A stretch of 64,000 bases of DNA from Hibiscus mutabilis. Its lineage: Eukaryota; Streptophyta; Magnoliopsida; Malvales; Malvaceae. This document shows positions 12,329-25,089 of this stretch, piece by piece; positions within the stretch are counted from its first letter, which is position 1; the number at the start of each line of letters is the position of its first letter. Made by a program: the position numbers and the translations under genes. Below the pieces are notes generated by a model, which ran no database searches, was not told the DNA's origin, and was given only the letters and a program-made list of their open reading frames with translations. The stretch spans positions 55,227,741-55,291,740 of the forward strand of contig CM033714.1 in assembly GCA_019671005.1 (NCBI GenBank), given 5' to 3'.

Positions 12329-12340
12329 TGGTATTAGAGA
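12329..12340 (+). other. Primer-binding site of the Tekay-like element
   Basis: TGGTATTAGAGA lies 5 bases after the left LTR end. It matches the initiator tRNA-Met site TGGTATCAGAGC at 10 of 12 positions. Chromoviruses of this lineage commonly use tRNA-Met. Confidence 0.65.
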
Positions 12341-12475
12341 TTTTGGGTTGATTCCATAAGCTCATTTGCATCATATAAGATATTGTGCCACCTAGGAGAT
12401 TCGATATAAGCTCGTGTTGTTGCATAAATGTGTAAATGTGATAACTAAGACTCTATTTGTTCTAATTGAACTAGA

Positions 12476-13696
12476 ATGTTAGAAACAAGATTGGGTCAGG
12501 ATAATGAAAGTCCCATAGGCTCCTCAAACAAAGGAGATAGTGTGAGGATGGAACAAAATCCTCCTCAACAGCAAGCTCAACATCGAGCTCAGGCTGCTGC
12601 TCAGTAGGAAGCTCCTGCTATCAATCCTATGCAGCAAGAATGTCTTACAAGTGTGAAAGAGATGTGCAATCATCTCGTAAATGCCCTAACACAAGATCAC
12701 CCTATTGCTCCTACTGTTATTGTGCCAAATCGAGCCCCTACTGCCAAGCTGGCTTAGCATCGGGCATATACCTTCACTGGCACCGATGAGGCTAACCCGG
12801 AAGTAGCTGAGTACTGGTTAGAGGCCACTACTCATATTTTGACGAAACAATTGCCATGTTCTGACGAGCATAAACTCGAGTGTGTCATCGCTCTGTTGGC
12901 AGGCGAAGCACTAAGCTGGTGGGAAACCACTACTCTGACTGCTCCTACAGAGTCTATTACTTGGAAGTTCTTCCTCGATGAGTTTAGGAAGAAGTTTATC
13001 AGCGAACAATATCTGGCCGAGCGCCAAAAATGATTCATGTATCTTAAACAAGCTGGCCGACCTATCGAGCAATATGTGAGTGACTTTTGCAAGTATTGCA
13101 AGCATAGGTCTGAATATATCAAAATCGAGGCCGACAAGTGTCGAATGTTCATTGACAGGTTAAATGATGAATTAAACCCAATATTCACTGCCTTGGGTAT
13201 TACCGACTTCCAAAATTTGGTAAATTGAGCCATTGCTACTCAGGCAAAGATGAAAGCCTCGGAAAGATGCAAGAGCGGACACTCTTGTAAAGACAAACGA
13301 CCCAGGAACGATGATAAGCCACACTAGCAATCAAAGAAGTCCAAACATTCCAAGGGACACCCTTCAAACTATACCCTTAATCAGAAGAGTAGTTACATTC
13401 TGAAACCTCAAATGGTTATAAAGACTTCAGCCCTTGTTGTTTCTGTTGATAGCATGGGGAATCAGGCTAAAGCTACTCAATACCCTCTTTGCAAGTTTTG
13501 TCAGAAACATCATACTGGCCAGTGCATAATTCAACAGAATTTATGCTTTTCATGTGGAGCCTCTGATCATTATATTCGGGATTGTCCCCAGAATCCCAAC
13601 AAGGCTTCGAATCAAACCTCTGCAATTGCTAGCTCAGCTCCTCCTAACCGAAACAAAGCACCCATACAAGCTCAGTCCGGGAATCAAGGGAAATAG
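12476..13696 (+). pseudogene. gag: Tekay-like gag with zinc knuckle, stops in frame
   Basis: The capsid/nucleocapsid precursor that packages element RNA. From an ATG at 12,476 a single frame runs through gag, with in-frame stops near 12,606, 12,755, 13,031, 13,226, 13,325 and 13,694 but no frameshift. The capsid part shows the Ty3-gypsy retrotrans_gag pattern: an ALLAGEALSWWE stretch near 12,893, then FRKKFISEQY and an FMYLKQAGRPIEQYVSDF run near 13,036-13,088. A CX2CX4HX4C knuckle (CFSCGASDHYIRDC) lies near 13,543-13,584, preceded by a cysteine/histidine-rich CKFCQKHHTGQC segment typical of chromoviruses. Several stops look like CAG or CAA decay. The Q-rich N-terminus is less conserved. Confidence 0.85.
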
Positions 13697-15570
13697 AAGG
13701 TCCCCTATTCAAATGCTCCAACTCATCAGGAGTCTCGAGCCCCTACTCGTATGTATCACATTCGTGGTAAAGATGATGAAGAAGCTCCCGATGTTATCGT
13801 AGGTACCGTTGAGTTAAATTCCAGTCCTGCTTATGCATTAATTGATTCAGGGTCTACCCATTCATTTGTTTGTTCTGCGTTGATCAAGAAGTTAAAATTG
13901 AAACCCAAAATTATTGAATCAAAGCTTGTAGTTTCAAATCTATTAAGGGGAAAAATACAATTAACTTGCGCCACAAGCAAGCTCCTTTGACTATTCGAAA
14001 TATTCCCTTTTCCCATTGATCTTTATGTCTTGCCATATTGTGAATATGACTTGATATTGGGGTTAGATTGGTTAAGTAAACACGAGGCCTGTATAGATTT
14101 CCAAAATCGGAGATTGTATCTATGAGGTTTAGAGAAAGAATCCATTCTCTTAATAGATAAGAAACCAACTTCAATCTTTGCTAAGATGATTCTCCAAGAT
14201 GAAATTGACTTCAGTTTTCCTAGCATGCCTATTGCTTCTGAACTCACTGATATATTTCCAGAGGAACTCCCTGGTGTCCCTCCGGCCAAAAAAGTAGAGT
14301 TCGAGATTGAAGTTTAGCCTAGAACAGCTCCGGTGTCCATTACACCCTATAGAATGGCACCTATCGAGTTGAAAGAATTAAAGCAGCAACTTCAGGAGTT
14401 GCAAGATAAAGGTTTCATACGGCCTAGCACTTCTTCTTGGGGTGCACCGGTTTTGTTTGTAAAGAAGAAAGACGGAACTATGCGTTTTGTATTGATTACC
14501 GTTAGTTAAACAAGCTCACCATCAAGAATCGGTATCCCCTGCCATAATTAAAGTTCTTTTGATCAACTTAGGGATGCTGCCATATTTTCTAAGATCAACC
14601 TTAGATCGGGGTACTATCAAATGAAAGTAAAAGAACAAGATGTACCTAAGACAACCTTTCGTACTCGATATGGCCACTTCGAATTCCTCGTAATTCCATT
14701 CGGGTAAATGAATGCTCCGACTGCTTTCATGGATCTCATGAATCAGGTATTCAAGCCCTATCTTGATAAATTCATAGTTTCTTCATCGACGACATTCTAG
14801 TGTACTCTCGGAACAAGGAAGAACATGATAAACACCTCTGAATTGTCTTGCCAACACTTCGAGAACATCAATTGTATGCCAAGTTCTCCAAATGCGAATT
14901 CTGGTTACCAGAAGATTCTTTCCTGGGCCATGTTATCTTAGCTGAATGAGTTAAAATCGATCCGAGCAAGATTCAGTGTATTCTAAATTGGAGACCTCTG
15001 AAGAATGTAAGCGAGGTCCGAAGCTTTCTTGATTTAGTCGGGTATTACATAAGATTTGTTAAGGGCTTTTTCTCCATTGCCGCAAGTCTTACCAAGCTTA
15101 CCCGCAAAGATACGCCTTTCATTTGGTTGGAGAACCAACAATGAAGCTTTGATCAACTTAAGCAAGCTCTAACTCATGCCCTGGTACTCATCGAACCAGA
15201 ATCGGGCAAAGAATTCACTGTTTATAGTGATGCTTCTCATCTAGGACTCGGTTGTGTCCTGATGCAATATGGGAAAGTAATTGCTTACGCTTCAAGGCAA
15301 CTGAAGCCACACGAGTCTAATTATCCAATGCACGATATGGAATTAGCAGCTATCGTGTTTGTTGCTCTAGATATGGAGACACTATATATAAGGAGAGAAA
15401 TGCAATCTATTTACTGATCACAAAAGTCTCAAATACCTGCTAACTCAGAAGGACTTGAATTTGAGGCAAAGAAGATGGCTCGAATTACTTAAGGATTACG
15501 ACTTGGTTATCAGCTACCATCCGGGAAAAGCAAACGTAGTTGCTGACGACCTTAGTCCCAGACCATAGTC
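13697..15570 (+). pseudogene. pol: Tekay-like protease, RT and RNase H, broken
   Basis: The frame used by gag continues into an aspartic protease with the active site ALIDSGSTHSFV near 13,833-13,868. After stops at 13,694, 13,988 and 14,314 it enters RT: ELPGVPP, then RPSTSSWGAPVLFVKKKDG near 14,420-14,475. Close to 14,490 a frameshift moves the DYR-LNKLT motif into another frame. Later motifs are SKINLRSGYYQM and a FIDD catalytic box at 14,782-14,793, encoded in a frame different from its upstream neighbour. RNase H follows from about 15,215 (YSDASHLGLG, then MELAAIVF) and ends with DYDLVISYHPGKANVVADDL near 15,560. Several frameshifts prevent a continuous polyprotein. Confidence 0.85.
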
Positions 15571-15905
15571 GGGTAACTCTTAAATCTAGAATTCTGATTA
15601 AATTCATTTGAGTCATGCCTTCTCTTGTTTTTTAAACAATGAATTTAGATTTTCCTTAAGCTACAAGTTACTATTCAAAAATTTCTTGAAATACAAGTAA
15701 CCCATTCGAATAAGAATTGTGCTTAAAATACTTGTAAGCATTGAAATTGAGTCTTTCTTAACATGTAACAAAGAATTCGAACAATGCCTTATAATACAAA
15801 AAACAATTCGAATAGTGCCTTGCATTGCAAGAAATCTATTGAAAATCATTCTAATGACTTTTTTAATGCTTTCGTAGCTACTATGGCTATCAATGCTCAT
15901 TTCTG
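15571..15905 (+). other. RNase H-integrase linker, non-coding AT-rich stretch
   Basis: In intact chromoviruses only a short peptide linker separates RNase H from the integrase zinc domain. Here about 330 bases carry stops in all frames and repeated short motifs: AATTCGAA or ATTCGAAT four times, and ACAAGTAAC or ATGTAAC nearby. It may be an expanded or inserted low-complexity segment. The same ATTCGAAT motif recurs in the LTRs of this family, so a small LTR-derived insertion is possible. I see no gene in it. Confidence 0.4.
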
Positions 15906-17400
15906 ACTATCCAAGGGCCAAAAAATTTTGCCTGAACTTCAAGTTCAATCCGATTTTGTCTTGAGGATAAAAGAACTTCAACAAGTTGATCCAGATCTTT
16001 AGAAGATCATATCTAAGCTTGCTTCTAAGTCTAGCTCTGACTTCTCCCTCAAGTCAAATGGACTCCTCTATTTCAAAGATAGAGTTTGTTTTCCTAACAA
16101 TGAGGAATTAAGACAAGAAATGTTAAAAGAAGCTCATCAAAGTTCTTTCTCGATCCACCCTGGATCGGTTAAGATGTATAAGGATCTAAAGCCACTATAC
16201 ATGTGGCCAGGCATGAAATTTGCAATCATGGACTTCGTATCCAAGTACTTAACTTGTCAAAGAGTCAAAACTGAGCATCAAGTCCCTACTGGATTGCTTC
16301 AACCTATTGAACTTCCCCAGTGGAATGGGATCGAATGACCATGGACTTAGTCACCGGTCTTCCTTCTACTCCAAGAAAGAATGATGTTGTATGGGTGATT
16401 GTTGATAGATTCACTAAATCTACTCACTCTATCCCTATTCGTATGAACATGAGCTTGGAAACCCTTGTCGAGCTGTATATTCGTGAAGTGATTCGGTTAC
16501 ACGGTGTACCTACAACAATTATCTCCTATCGTGACCCTCGATTCGCTTCTCGATTCTAGAATTCTCTATGGAAAGCTCTAGGAGCAAAAGTACATCTTAG
16601 TACGGCCTTTCATCCTCAATCGGATGGCCAATCTGAGAGAATTATTCAAGTGTTAGAAGATATGTTACGAGCTTGTGTTTTTGACTTCGGGAAGAATTGA
16701 GAGAAATCCCTACCTCTTGTAGAGTTTGCCTACAACAATAGTTATCAATCCTCTATTCAAATGGCGCCATTTGAAGCTCTACATGGTAGAAGATGTAGAA
16801 CTCCCTTATGCTGGTCTGAATTAGGAGAAAACAAAGTATTGGACCTCAATTGCTTTGGGAAACCGAAGAACAAGTCAAGATCATTCATGATCGATTGAAG
16901 GTAGCTTTCGTTAGACAGAAAGCGTATGCGGATTTGAAAATGAGAGATATCCAGTATGTTGTTGGAGACAAAGTATTCCTAAAGGTCTTACCTTGGAAGA
17001 AAGTACTAAGATTTGGAAGAAAAGGGAAGCTCAGTCCCCGATACATCAGACCATTTGAAGTTATTGAAGGGATTGGTCCAGTGGCCAATCGATTAGCTCT
17101 TCCTAGAGAATTCGATAGAATACACAATGCCTTCCATGTTTCAATGCTCAGAAGGTATCGATCTGATCCTTCACACATTCTCGAACCCGAGGAAGTAGAA
17201 TTGAATCCTGATTTGTCCTATGAGGAATAACCTATTTAGATTATTGACCGGGAAGTAAGAAAGCTTCGAAACAAGAATGTTCCCCTTGTTAAGATCTTAT
17301 GGTGAAATCATAAGGTGGAAGAAGCTACCTGGGAATCTGAAGATGTTATGAGGAAGCAGTATCCTCACCTTTTCGATTCAGGTAAATTAGAGGATGAATT
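15906..17400 (+). pseudogene. pol: Tekay-like integrase with C-terminal chromodomain, broken
   Basis: Integrase inserts element cDNA into the host genome; the chromodomain directs it to chromatin. The N-terminal HHCC zinc domain is near 16,130-16,270 (AHQSSFSIHPGS, MWPGMK, YLTCQ); the first cysteine of the usual C-L-T-C pair is tyrosine. The core has MDLVTGLP (catalytic Asp) near 16,345. ISYRDPRF near 16,530 has tyrosine where the second catalytic Asp of the D-D-E triad should be. SERIIQVLEDMLR near 16,635 carries the Glu. The C-terminal strand (YIRPFEVIEGIGPVANRLALP, ending near 17,104) is the GPY/F-type module. A chromodomain-like segment follows at 17,239-17,382 (VEEATWE, then YPHLFDSG). 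Stops at 16,336, 16,557 and 17,228 and a frameshift near 16,840 also break it. Confidence 0.85.
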
Positions 17401-17404
17401 TAAT

Positions 17405-17418
17405 TTAAGGGGGAGAAT
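17405..17418 (+). other. Polypurine tract of the Tekay-like element
   Basis: TTAAGGGGGAGAAT ends right before the TG of the 3' LTR. A purine run at this point primes plus-strand DNA synthesis. Position and composition both fit. Confidence 0.8.
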
Positions 17419-20400
17419 TGTAACACCCCAAATCCTAGCTTAGAAGTATTGGAACCAAATTCAATAAGTTGATAGCTTAATTGAATTTAGAATTAAGCTA
17501 AATTGAATAGTCAAGGGTTTAATTGAAAGAATGTATGAAATAAGTGATCAAATTATAAATGATCAATTTGAATTAAAGGAGAAAGATGAGGCTTGCATGA
17601 TAAACTTCATGGTTCTCTTATTTGCCCTTGACTAATTATATGATTAGTAACTAATTAAGGGATAGTTTAGTAACTTCACAAATCCACTAATGTGGATAAC
17701 CACATTGTCATCATCTTCTTCATTCATTTGGCCGAATAAGAGAGAAGAAATAGAGAGAAAGAAAGCTCAGAAAATTCAGCCATTGAAAAGAAATTTAGCT
17801 TGCATGTGTAGTGATTTTTCATTGAAATTAAAGCTAGAAGCAAAGTAAGTATGATTCTACTTGTGTTCAATTGATTAGGCAAATATATTTGTGGAATTGG
17901 ACTGTTTTGATGATTATAGATGGAATTAGCTATTGAATATGTGATTAGGTGATTAAATGATTGTAGAATCATGCAAAATTGAAGAATGAACACTAGGTTC
18001 AATGCTGGAAATTATGTGTTTATGATAAGTGTAATAAGCTAGGTTGCTGGAAAATTGAATTGTGTTGTTGAAGTGAGAATTGAATGATTAGAACTTAAAA
18101 TTGAGCTATGGAATTAATGAATTGATTATGATCATGATTATATATTGTAAAGAAGGTGTTAAACAAATTGAATTGTTAGCAAACAATGCTGGAAATGAAG
18201 GATAAAAGTATGAACATAGTCTTGTAACCTAGAAACTGTTTTGTTGAATTGAAATTGAGTAAACATGCAAAATTAGGCATTGTAACCAACTTTCCCTGTT
18301 TTGGCTGCCTTGATTAATGGATTAATATTGACTCAACATGTTTATGATATCATATGAAATGAATTATAGGGCCAAAACTGGTTAAAATGAAATTTAAGGC
18401 ATTAAAATGTGAATAGATGCAATCTGCCCAGAATTGCTTTGTTCTGGGCAGTCACTTTGAAAATTCACCAAATATTGTATAGGTCAAATTCAGGGATGAA
18501 ATTTTAATTACATGATCCTTAGAATGTCTATTTTCCTTAGGTGAAAACAGAACTAAAAACTGGGTCTTATGCTGGAAGCTGTAAATAGGAATTACTGGAC
18601 AATGCAAACTGTCCAGGCAATGTAAATGCCCTGTCTTTGAACAATAAACTGTATTAATTGGCTAAGAAATAAAATGCAAGTCTTACAAGTACTTATATAA
18701 AATTTCATTAGCTTTCCAACGATGTATAGAAATCGAAATTCTAACGTACGGATTAAAAGATATGGCCATTTAAAGGGACAGTGTGCAAACTGCCAGGCAG
18801 CAGTGTCCTGGGCAGTTTGGGACTGTTTTTACACCTAGATACAAACTGTTTCCAAAACACTTTTGGGACATTATAACCTGTCCAGTTATGTCTTAAAATG
18901 AGGTAATAACAATATGGATATGAACTAGTAAGAAATGCTTAAAAGAAGCATAAAAACAGTAGCTAAATGTTAGGTACAAATGTGGTAACATTGCTACTAT
19001 GATTGTGTGATATATTGTGCTTGTTTTGATGAAATGTATATGTGCTATGCTTGCTAGATCAAGGACAGCAAGTTGGAGAAGAAGAGGATAGGAGTGGACA
19101 TCCCAAAGCTAAAGGTAAATGGATTTGGATACAAGATAATTGATTGCTAGGAGTATTGTGACTGTAACTATCCTTTAGGGTTGGGAAGGTCCTAACCAAC
19201 CTTGTTATTGTTTAATTCAACGCTATTGCCATGTAACTTGACTTAAATCCTATTTGGCTAATTAAGGGAAGAATGATATGTATGATAACTTGTTTGATGC
19301 CATGATCTATGTGTTTACTTGAGTGTTAAGCAAATGAAATGTATTGCTTGACATATTGCATTGCTTATGCCAAAGGTATGAAATGGCATGCTTGCTTGGA
19401 GAATAAGGTACGCATATTACCTACATATGCTTGTGTTTGTGAATGCTATACATGGCTGATTGAAATGAATTGAACAGGGATACTACTTTGAATTCATGCT
19501 ATTCGGATGCCATGAATAGTTTTGTATTGGGAGTTAAGGCTCCATAAGCCTAAGGGCTTGGCCTTTGAATGGCATATTATTGAATTGAATGAAGAATTGT
19601 ACAAAGCTTAAATGAAATGGATAATCAACAACCTTGGTAGCTAGTTTGATAGATAGGAGGGCATGCCTTAGAATCTTGAGCTCATATTGGCACTACGGTG
19701 CATATTGGCACTACTATGCACCTCGGTGCATATTGGCACTTCGGTGCATATTGCTAAGATTTGATTATCTAGTAAGCTACTTACCAAGGGTGTTATAAGA
19801 AGACTTAATAATTCAAATGAAAATTGTTTGCTTAGATGTGTGATATGATCATTGCTTGTATTGTAAGAAACTTGTATGAACTTCCTTGCTTTGAAAGAAA
19901 TGTATAGATGAATGGCTTTGTGTATGAATGCCTAATTGGTGATTATATTTTTTTTGATTGCATGTCACTTAAGCAAGATGATCGAATGGTACAGGAGTAT
20001 TATGATGTATGTTGCTTGTCTTCTAAGCAAGGTGTTTGAATAATATGCTATGATTACATGATGAATGTTGCTATGATTGAATGGGTGATATGTGAAACTT
20101 GCCTATGTTTTCCTCCTTGCAATTCGAATGGTACATGATTTATGGTGATGGTCATGATTCTTTGGATTACATGTAAACTTGGACTTATCTCGAAATTGGC
20201 TAGATTTATTGTTACCTCACTAAGTACATAACTTTTACTTACCACTCTACTTTTCATTCTTCCCATAACAGATTACAGTCATTATCAAGAAGATATCTTG
20301 AGATTGAACCAACACTCTGAATCAAGCTTGAAAGTATGAATTCATACTCTTTGTATACTCCTAGTTTGGTGGCACTAGATTATGTAATAGGTAGCCTCGA

Positions 20401-21283
20401 TCATGCATTTGAATATGTGTTTAAGACTAGTTTGTGTAATGTTTTGATGGGCCTATTATGTAACCTATTTTGATGACTTAAACTATGTATAAGAATCATG
20501 ATAACATGTATATATGAAGTAGATGATGCGCATTTTGCGATGGATACCCAATGTTTGTTGAATCTTGTCTAATTTGAATGTTAGACCAATGTTTTATGAT
20601 CATGCATTTGTTTATATGTTTATTGGCATGATTCAGCAATGACAAGATTGAGGCTAAGGTATGTACAAGCATGCATTATCTATGTATTAGCCAAGTATGC
20701 TATGAAATGTGATGACTTGATTGTAAAGAAACAATTGAAATGTAATTAGGGACTTCCATGTTGTTTGAATGGATGTATGAAAATGTAATAAGATGTAAGT
20801 TGGATGCTTTGTAATGAACTGTTATTGGTTGAATAAGTAGTTTCTTGAGATGCAAGTAAGCTAGTTAAAGCATGTTTAGTGATCACCGAGAGTTATTCGA
20901 ATAAGGTGCATAGAATTGAAATAAGGATGAAAGTTGTACCATGTTTATTAGTAACTTAAAGTGAAGTATGCTACACATGAGTTTGTTGTTTGAATGATGC
21001 ATGTGAATTGGATGGATTGGTAACATGATATTAGTAACTTAGGTTATAAGCATGTAATGAAACAAAATGGTACCTAAATTAGTATGCTATGTATGTTATT
21101 GGTTTGCTTAATGTGAATTGTTGTATGTATTTTTTGTATTGAAAGGTTTATTTTAGGTTACTTGCGCATCGAGTTAAGTACACCGAGGTTACTTGTTCGA
21201 CAAGTAACCTATCCGTTGCTTTGCTTTCGTTCCAGTAACGTTCCCGAACCGGGTTACAGCTAACCCGGGGATGGGTTGTTACA
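17419..21283 (+). repeat. 3' LTR of the Tekay-like element, complete (3,865 bp)
   Basis: It begins TGTAACACCCCAAATCC directly after the polypurine tract and ends GGTTGTTACA. It matches the solo LTR at 2,804-6,717 throughout and the partial left LTR over its last 1.2 kb. Internal landmarks are the ACTGTCC/GGCAGT-rich segment near 18,590-18,840, the 18-bp array at 19,683-19,752 and the conserved CTCACTAAGTACATA core near 20,216. The base after the LTR falls inside the 18-bp array of an inverted LTR copy, so the element landed in a relative. Confidence 0.9.
19683..19752 (+). repeat. 18-bp minisatellite in the 3' LTR
   Basis: About four units related to CATATTGGCACTACGGTG, one of them expanded by ACTATGCACCT. 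It is the shorter counterpart of the eight-unit array at 5,036. Confidence 0.8.
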
Positions 21284-23561
21284 ACACCGTAGTGCCAATA
21301 TGAGCTCATGATTCTAAGGCATGCCCTCCTATCTATCCAAACTAGCTACCAAGGTTGTTGATTATCCATTTCATTCAAGCTTTATACTTTTCAATATCCA
21401 GTACAAGATTATGTCATTCAAAGGCCAAGCCCTTAGGCTTCTGGAGTCTTAACTCCCAAAGCAAATCTATCCATGCCATTCGAATGGCATGAATACAAAG
21501 TAGTACCATAGTTCAATTCATTTCAACCAGCCATGTATATCAATCACAAACAATGCATATGTATGCAATATGCGTACCTTATTCTCCAAGCAAGCATGCC
21601 ATTTCTTACCTTTGGCATAAGCAATGCAACATGTCAAGCATTTCATTTCATTTGCTTAACACCCAAGTAAACACATAGATCATGGAATCAAACAAGTTAT
21701 CATACATGTCATTCTTCCCTTAATTAGGCAAATATGTATTAGGTCATGTTACATGGCAATAACATTGAATTAAGACAATAACAAGGTTGGTTAGGACCTA
21801 GTCTCAACCCTAAGGATAGTTACACTCACAATACTCCTAGGAATCAATGGTCTTGTATCCAAATCCCTTTGCCTCTAGCTTTGGGATGTCCACTCCTATC
21901 TTCTTCTTCCCCAACTTGCTGCCCTTGGTCTAGCAAGCATAAGACATACATTTCATCAAGACAAGCACATAAGGTCACACAATCATAGTAGCAATGTTAC
22001 CACATTTGTACCTAACATTTAGCTACGTTTTTATGCTTTCTTTTAAGAATTTCTTACTAATTCATCTCCACATAGTTATTACTTCATTTTAAGACATAAC
22101 TGGACAGGTTACAATGTCCCAAAACTATTTTGGAAATAGTTTGCATCTTGGTGTAAAAACAACCCCAAACTGCCCAGGACGCTGCTGCTTGGCAGTTTGC
22201 ACACTGTCCCTTTAAATGACCATATCTTTTAATACGTTCGTCAGAATTTCGATTACTATACGCCGTTGGAAAGCTAACAAAATTTTGATATAAGACCATG
22301 TAAGACTTTAATTTTAGTTCTTATCCAATTAGTACAGTTTATTGTTCAAAAACAGGGCATTTACACTGCCTGGACAGTTTGCACTGTCCAGCAATTCCTA
22401 TTTACAGATTCCAGCATAGGACCCAGTTTTCAGTTCTGTTTTCACGTAATGAAAATATACATACTAAGGATCATGTCATTAAAATTTCATCCCTGAATAT
22501 GATCTATACATTTTTTGGTGAATTTTCAAAGTGACTGCCCAGAACAGAGCAATTTTGGGCAGATTGCACCTATTCACATTTTAATGCCTTAAATTCATTT
22601 TAACCAATGTTTTGGCCCTATAATTCATTTAATATGACATACTAAACATGTTTAGTCAATGTTCCTTCATTATTAAAGGTAGCCAAAACAGAGTAAGTTG
22701 GTTACAAAGCTTAATTTTACATGTTTACACAATTTCAATTCAACAAAACAGTTTCTATGTTATGTGACTATGTCCTTACTTTTATCTTTCATTTCCAGCA
22801 TTGTTTTCTAACAATTTATCTTGTTTAATACCTTAATTACATTACCTAATCATGATCATAATCAATTCATTAATTCCATAGCTCAATTTCAAGTTCTAAC
22901 CATTCAATTCTTACTTCAACATCACATTTCAAATTTCCAGCAACCTAGCTTTGTTACACTATCATAAACACATAATTTCCAGCATAGTACCTAGTGTTCA
23001 TTCTTCAAATTTGCATAATTCTACAACCATTTAATCATCTAATCACATATTCAATAAATAATTTCATCTAACATCATCAAAACAATTCAATTCCACAAGT
23101 ATAATTGCCTATTCAGTTGAACAAAGGTAGAATCATACTTACTTTGCTTCTAGCTTTAACTCCCTTACAAAATCCTATACATGCAAGCTAAATTTTCCCT
23201 CTTCAATGGCTGATTTTCTCAAGCTTTCTTTCTCTCTATTTTCTCTTCTTCCAAACGGTATAATGAAGAATTGGATGAAGATGATATCCATCTTAATGGA
23301 TTTATGAATTGTCTAAAATGTCCCTTAATTAAATCTTTATCTTAAATTAATCAAGGGCATTAGGGGAAATGAGAAATTTAGCATGCAATCATCATATTTC
23401 TCATTTAATTCAATGTATTCACTTTAAATTGGTCACTTATTTCATTCATTCTTTCAATTAGGCCCTTGATTAATCAATTTAGCTTAATTCTAAATTCAAT
23501 TAAGCTATCAACTTATGCAAATTGGTTCCAATACTTCTAGGCTAGGATTTGGGGTGTTACA
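21284..23561 (-). mobile_element. Inverted 5' part of a Tekay-like LTR
   Basis: Read on the minus strand, this begins TGTAACACCCCAAATCCTAG at 23,561 and follows the first 2.28 kb of the LTR family, stopping inside the 18-bp array (ACCGTAGTGCC at 21,287). It abuts the end of the 3' LTR at 21,283. The most economical reading is that the Tekay-like element inserted into this LTR, whose remaining 3' part is missing. Together with 17,419 to about 19,700 it forms a long inverted repeat. Confidence 0.85.
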
Positions 23562-25089
23562 CTTTGTAATCATGCCATTCGAATGGCATGGATAGATTTG
23601 TCTTGGGAGTTAAGACTCCATAAGCCTAAGGGCTTGGCCTTTGAATGGAAAAATTTTGTATTCAATGATGAATTGTATAAAGCTTGAATGAAATGGATAA
23701 TCAACAACCTTGGTAGCTAGTTTGGATAGATAGGAGGGCATGCCTTAGAATCTTGAGCTCATTTTGGCACTACGGTGCATATTGGCACTACGGTGCATTT
23801 TGGCACTTCGGTGCATTTTGTTGAGGATTTGATTATCTATTGAACTAAATACGAAGGGTGTTATAAGATGAACTAAAACTTGAAATGAACATTGTTGCCT
23901 TGGATGTGTGATGTGAACATTGCTTGTTTTGTAAGTTTCTTGAATGAACATCCTTGCCTTGGGAGATAAAGCATGAATGATTGTATAACTAGTTACTTCA
24001 CATGAAAGTTATGTATGATTGATGCTTGTTGTGTAGAAATGCCTATTTGGTACTTGGTGTATATGGTTGCTTGTCTTCAAAGCAAGATATTCGAATAGTA
24101 TGTTATGGATATTTGATGGATGTTACAATGTTGAAAGTATGATTTCATACTCTTTGTATACTCTTAGTTTGGTGGCACTAGAACTTGTAATAGGTAGCCT
24201 TGATCATGCATTTTGTTGTGTTGTTAAGACTAGTAAATGTAATGTTTTGTTGGGCCTATCATGTAACCAACTTTGATGACTTAAGCTATGTATATGAACT
24301 ATGTTGATACGTATATATATAAGTAGATGTTGAGCTAATTGTGAAAATTATACAATGATTGTTGAATCCTTGTTTCATTCGGACAATAGACCAATGTTGT
24401 ATGATCATGAATTCATTGTTGTGGCTATTGGTATGATTCGGCATTGCTTGGATTGGAGCTAAGGTATGTACAAGCATGCATTAACAATGTACTAGCCAAG
24501 TATGCCATGAAATAGTATGACTTGATTGAAAAAGAAACAATTGAAATGTACTAAGTGAACACCTAGCTATTCGAATAGGTTGTATGAACATGTAATAAGA
24601 ATATAAGTTGAATGCCATGTATTGATCATGTTAATTGGTTAAATAAGTAGTATATTGAGATGCAAGTAAGCTAATTGAAATGTATTTAGTGACCACCTTG
24701 TATCATTCAAATAGGGTACATGAATGTAAAAAGAATGAAAGTTGAATCATGTCTAATAGTAACCTATTGTGAAGTATGCCACACTTGTTAATGTTGTTTG
24801 AATGATGTATGTGTATTGAATGGAATGGTAAATTGAAATATGTTAGTGGTAAGTTAGAATATAAGTATGAAATGAAACATATTAGTACCTAAAAATTGCC
24901 TTGCTAAGAATGTTTGTTTTGATTAATGAGGATTACTTGTATGACTTGTGTGGTTGTGTTTAGGTTACTTGCGTTGCAAATCATGTATACCAAGGTTACT
25001 TGTCAACAAGTAACCTATCTTTTGCTTTGTTCTCGCTTTGGTAACGCTCCTGAAATGGGTTACGGCTAACCCGGGGATGGGGTGTTACA
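23562..25089 (+). mobile_element. 3' part of a Tekay-like LTR
   Basis: Plus-strand copy of the last 1.5 kb of the family, from CTTTGTAATCATGCCATTCG to GGGGTGTTACA at 25,089. It includes the 18-bp array (23,760) but lacks the usual CTCACTAAGTAC stretch, so it has an internal deletion near 24,125. It starts directly at the terminus of the inverted LTR, which suggests that LTR inserted into this one. No primer site follows at 25,090. Confidence 0.8.
23760..23819 (+). repeat. 18-bp minisatellite, three units
   Basis: Three units of the CATATTGGCACTACGGTG family, two with TTTTGG for TATTGG and one with ACTTCGG. This is the shortest array of the three. Confidence 0.8.

Larger units (their letters stand above)
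11093..21283 (+). mobile_element. Tekay/Del-like chromovirus (Ty3-gypsy), 5'-truncated
   Basis: The element has a partial left LTR (11,093-12,323), primer site, gag, protease, RT, RNase H, integrase with a C-terminal chromodomain, polypurine tract and a full right LTR (17,419-21,283). The pol order and the chromodomain place it among chromoviruses. Long LTRs beginning TGTAACACCCC fit the Tekay (Del) lineage. Gag, protease and early RT share one reading frame with stops but no frameshift; later parts have frameshifts. The left LTR lacks its first 2.6 kb and joins unrelated sequence at 11,093, so no target duplication can be checked. Confidence 0.85.
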
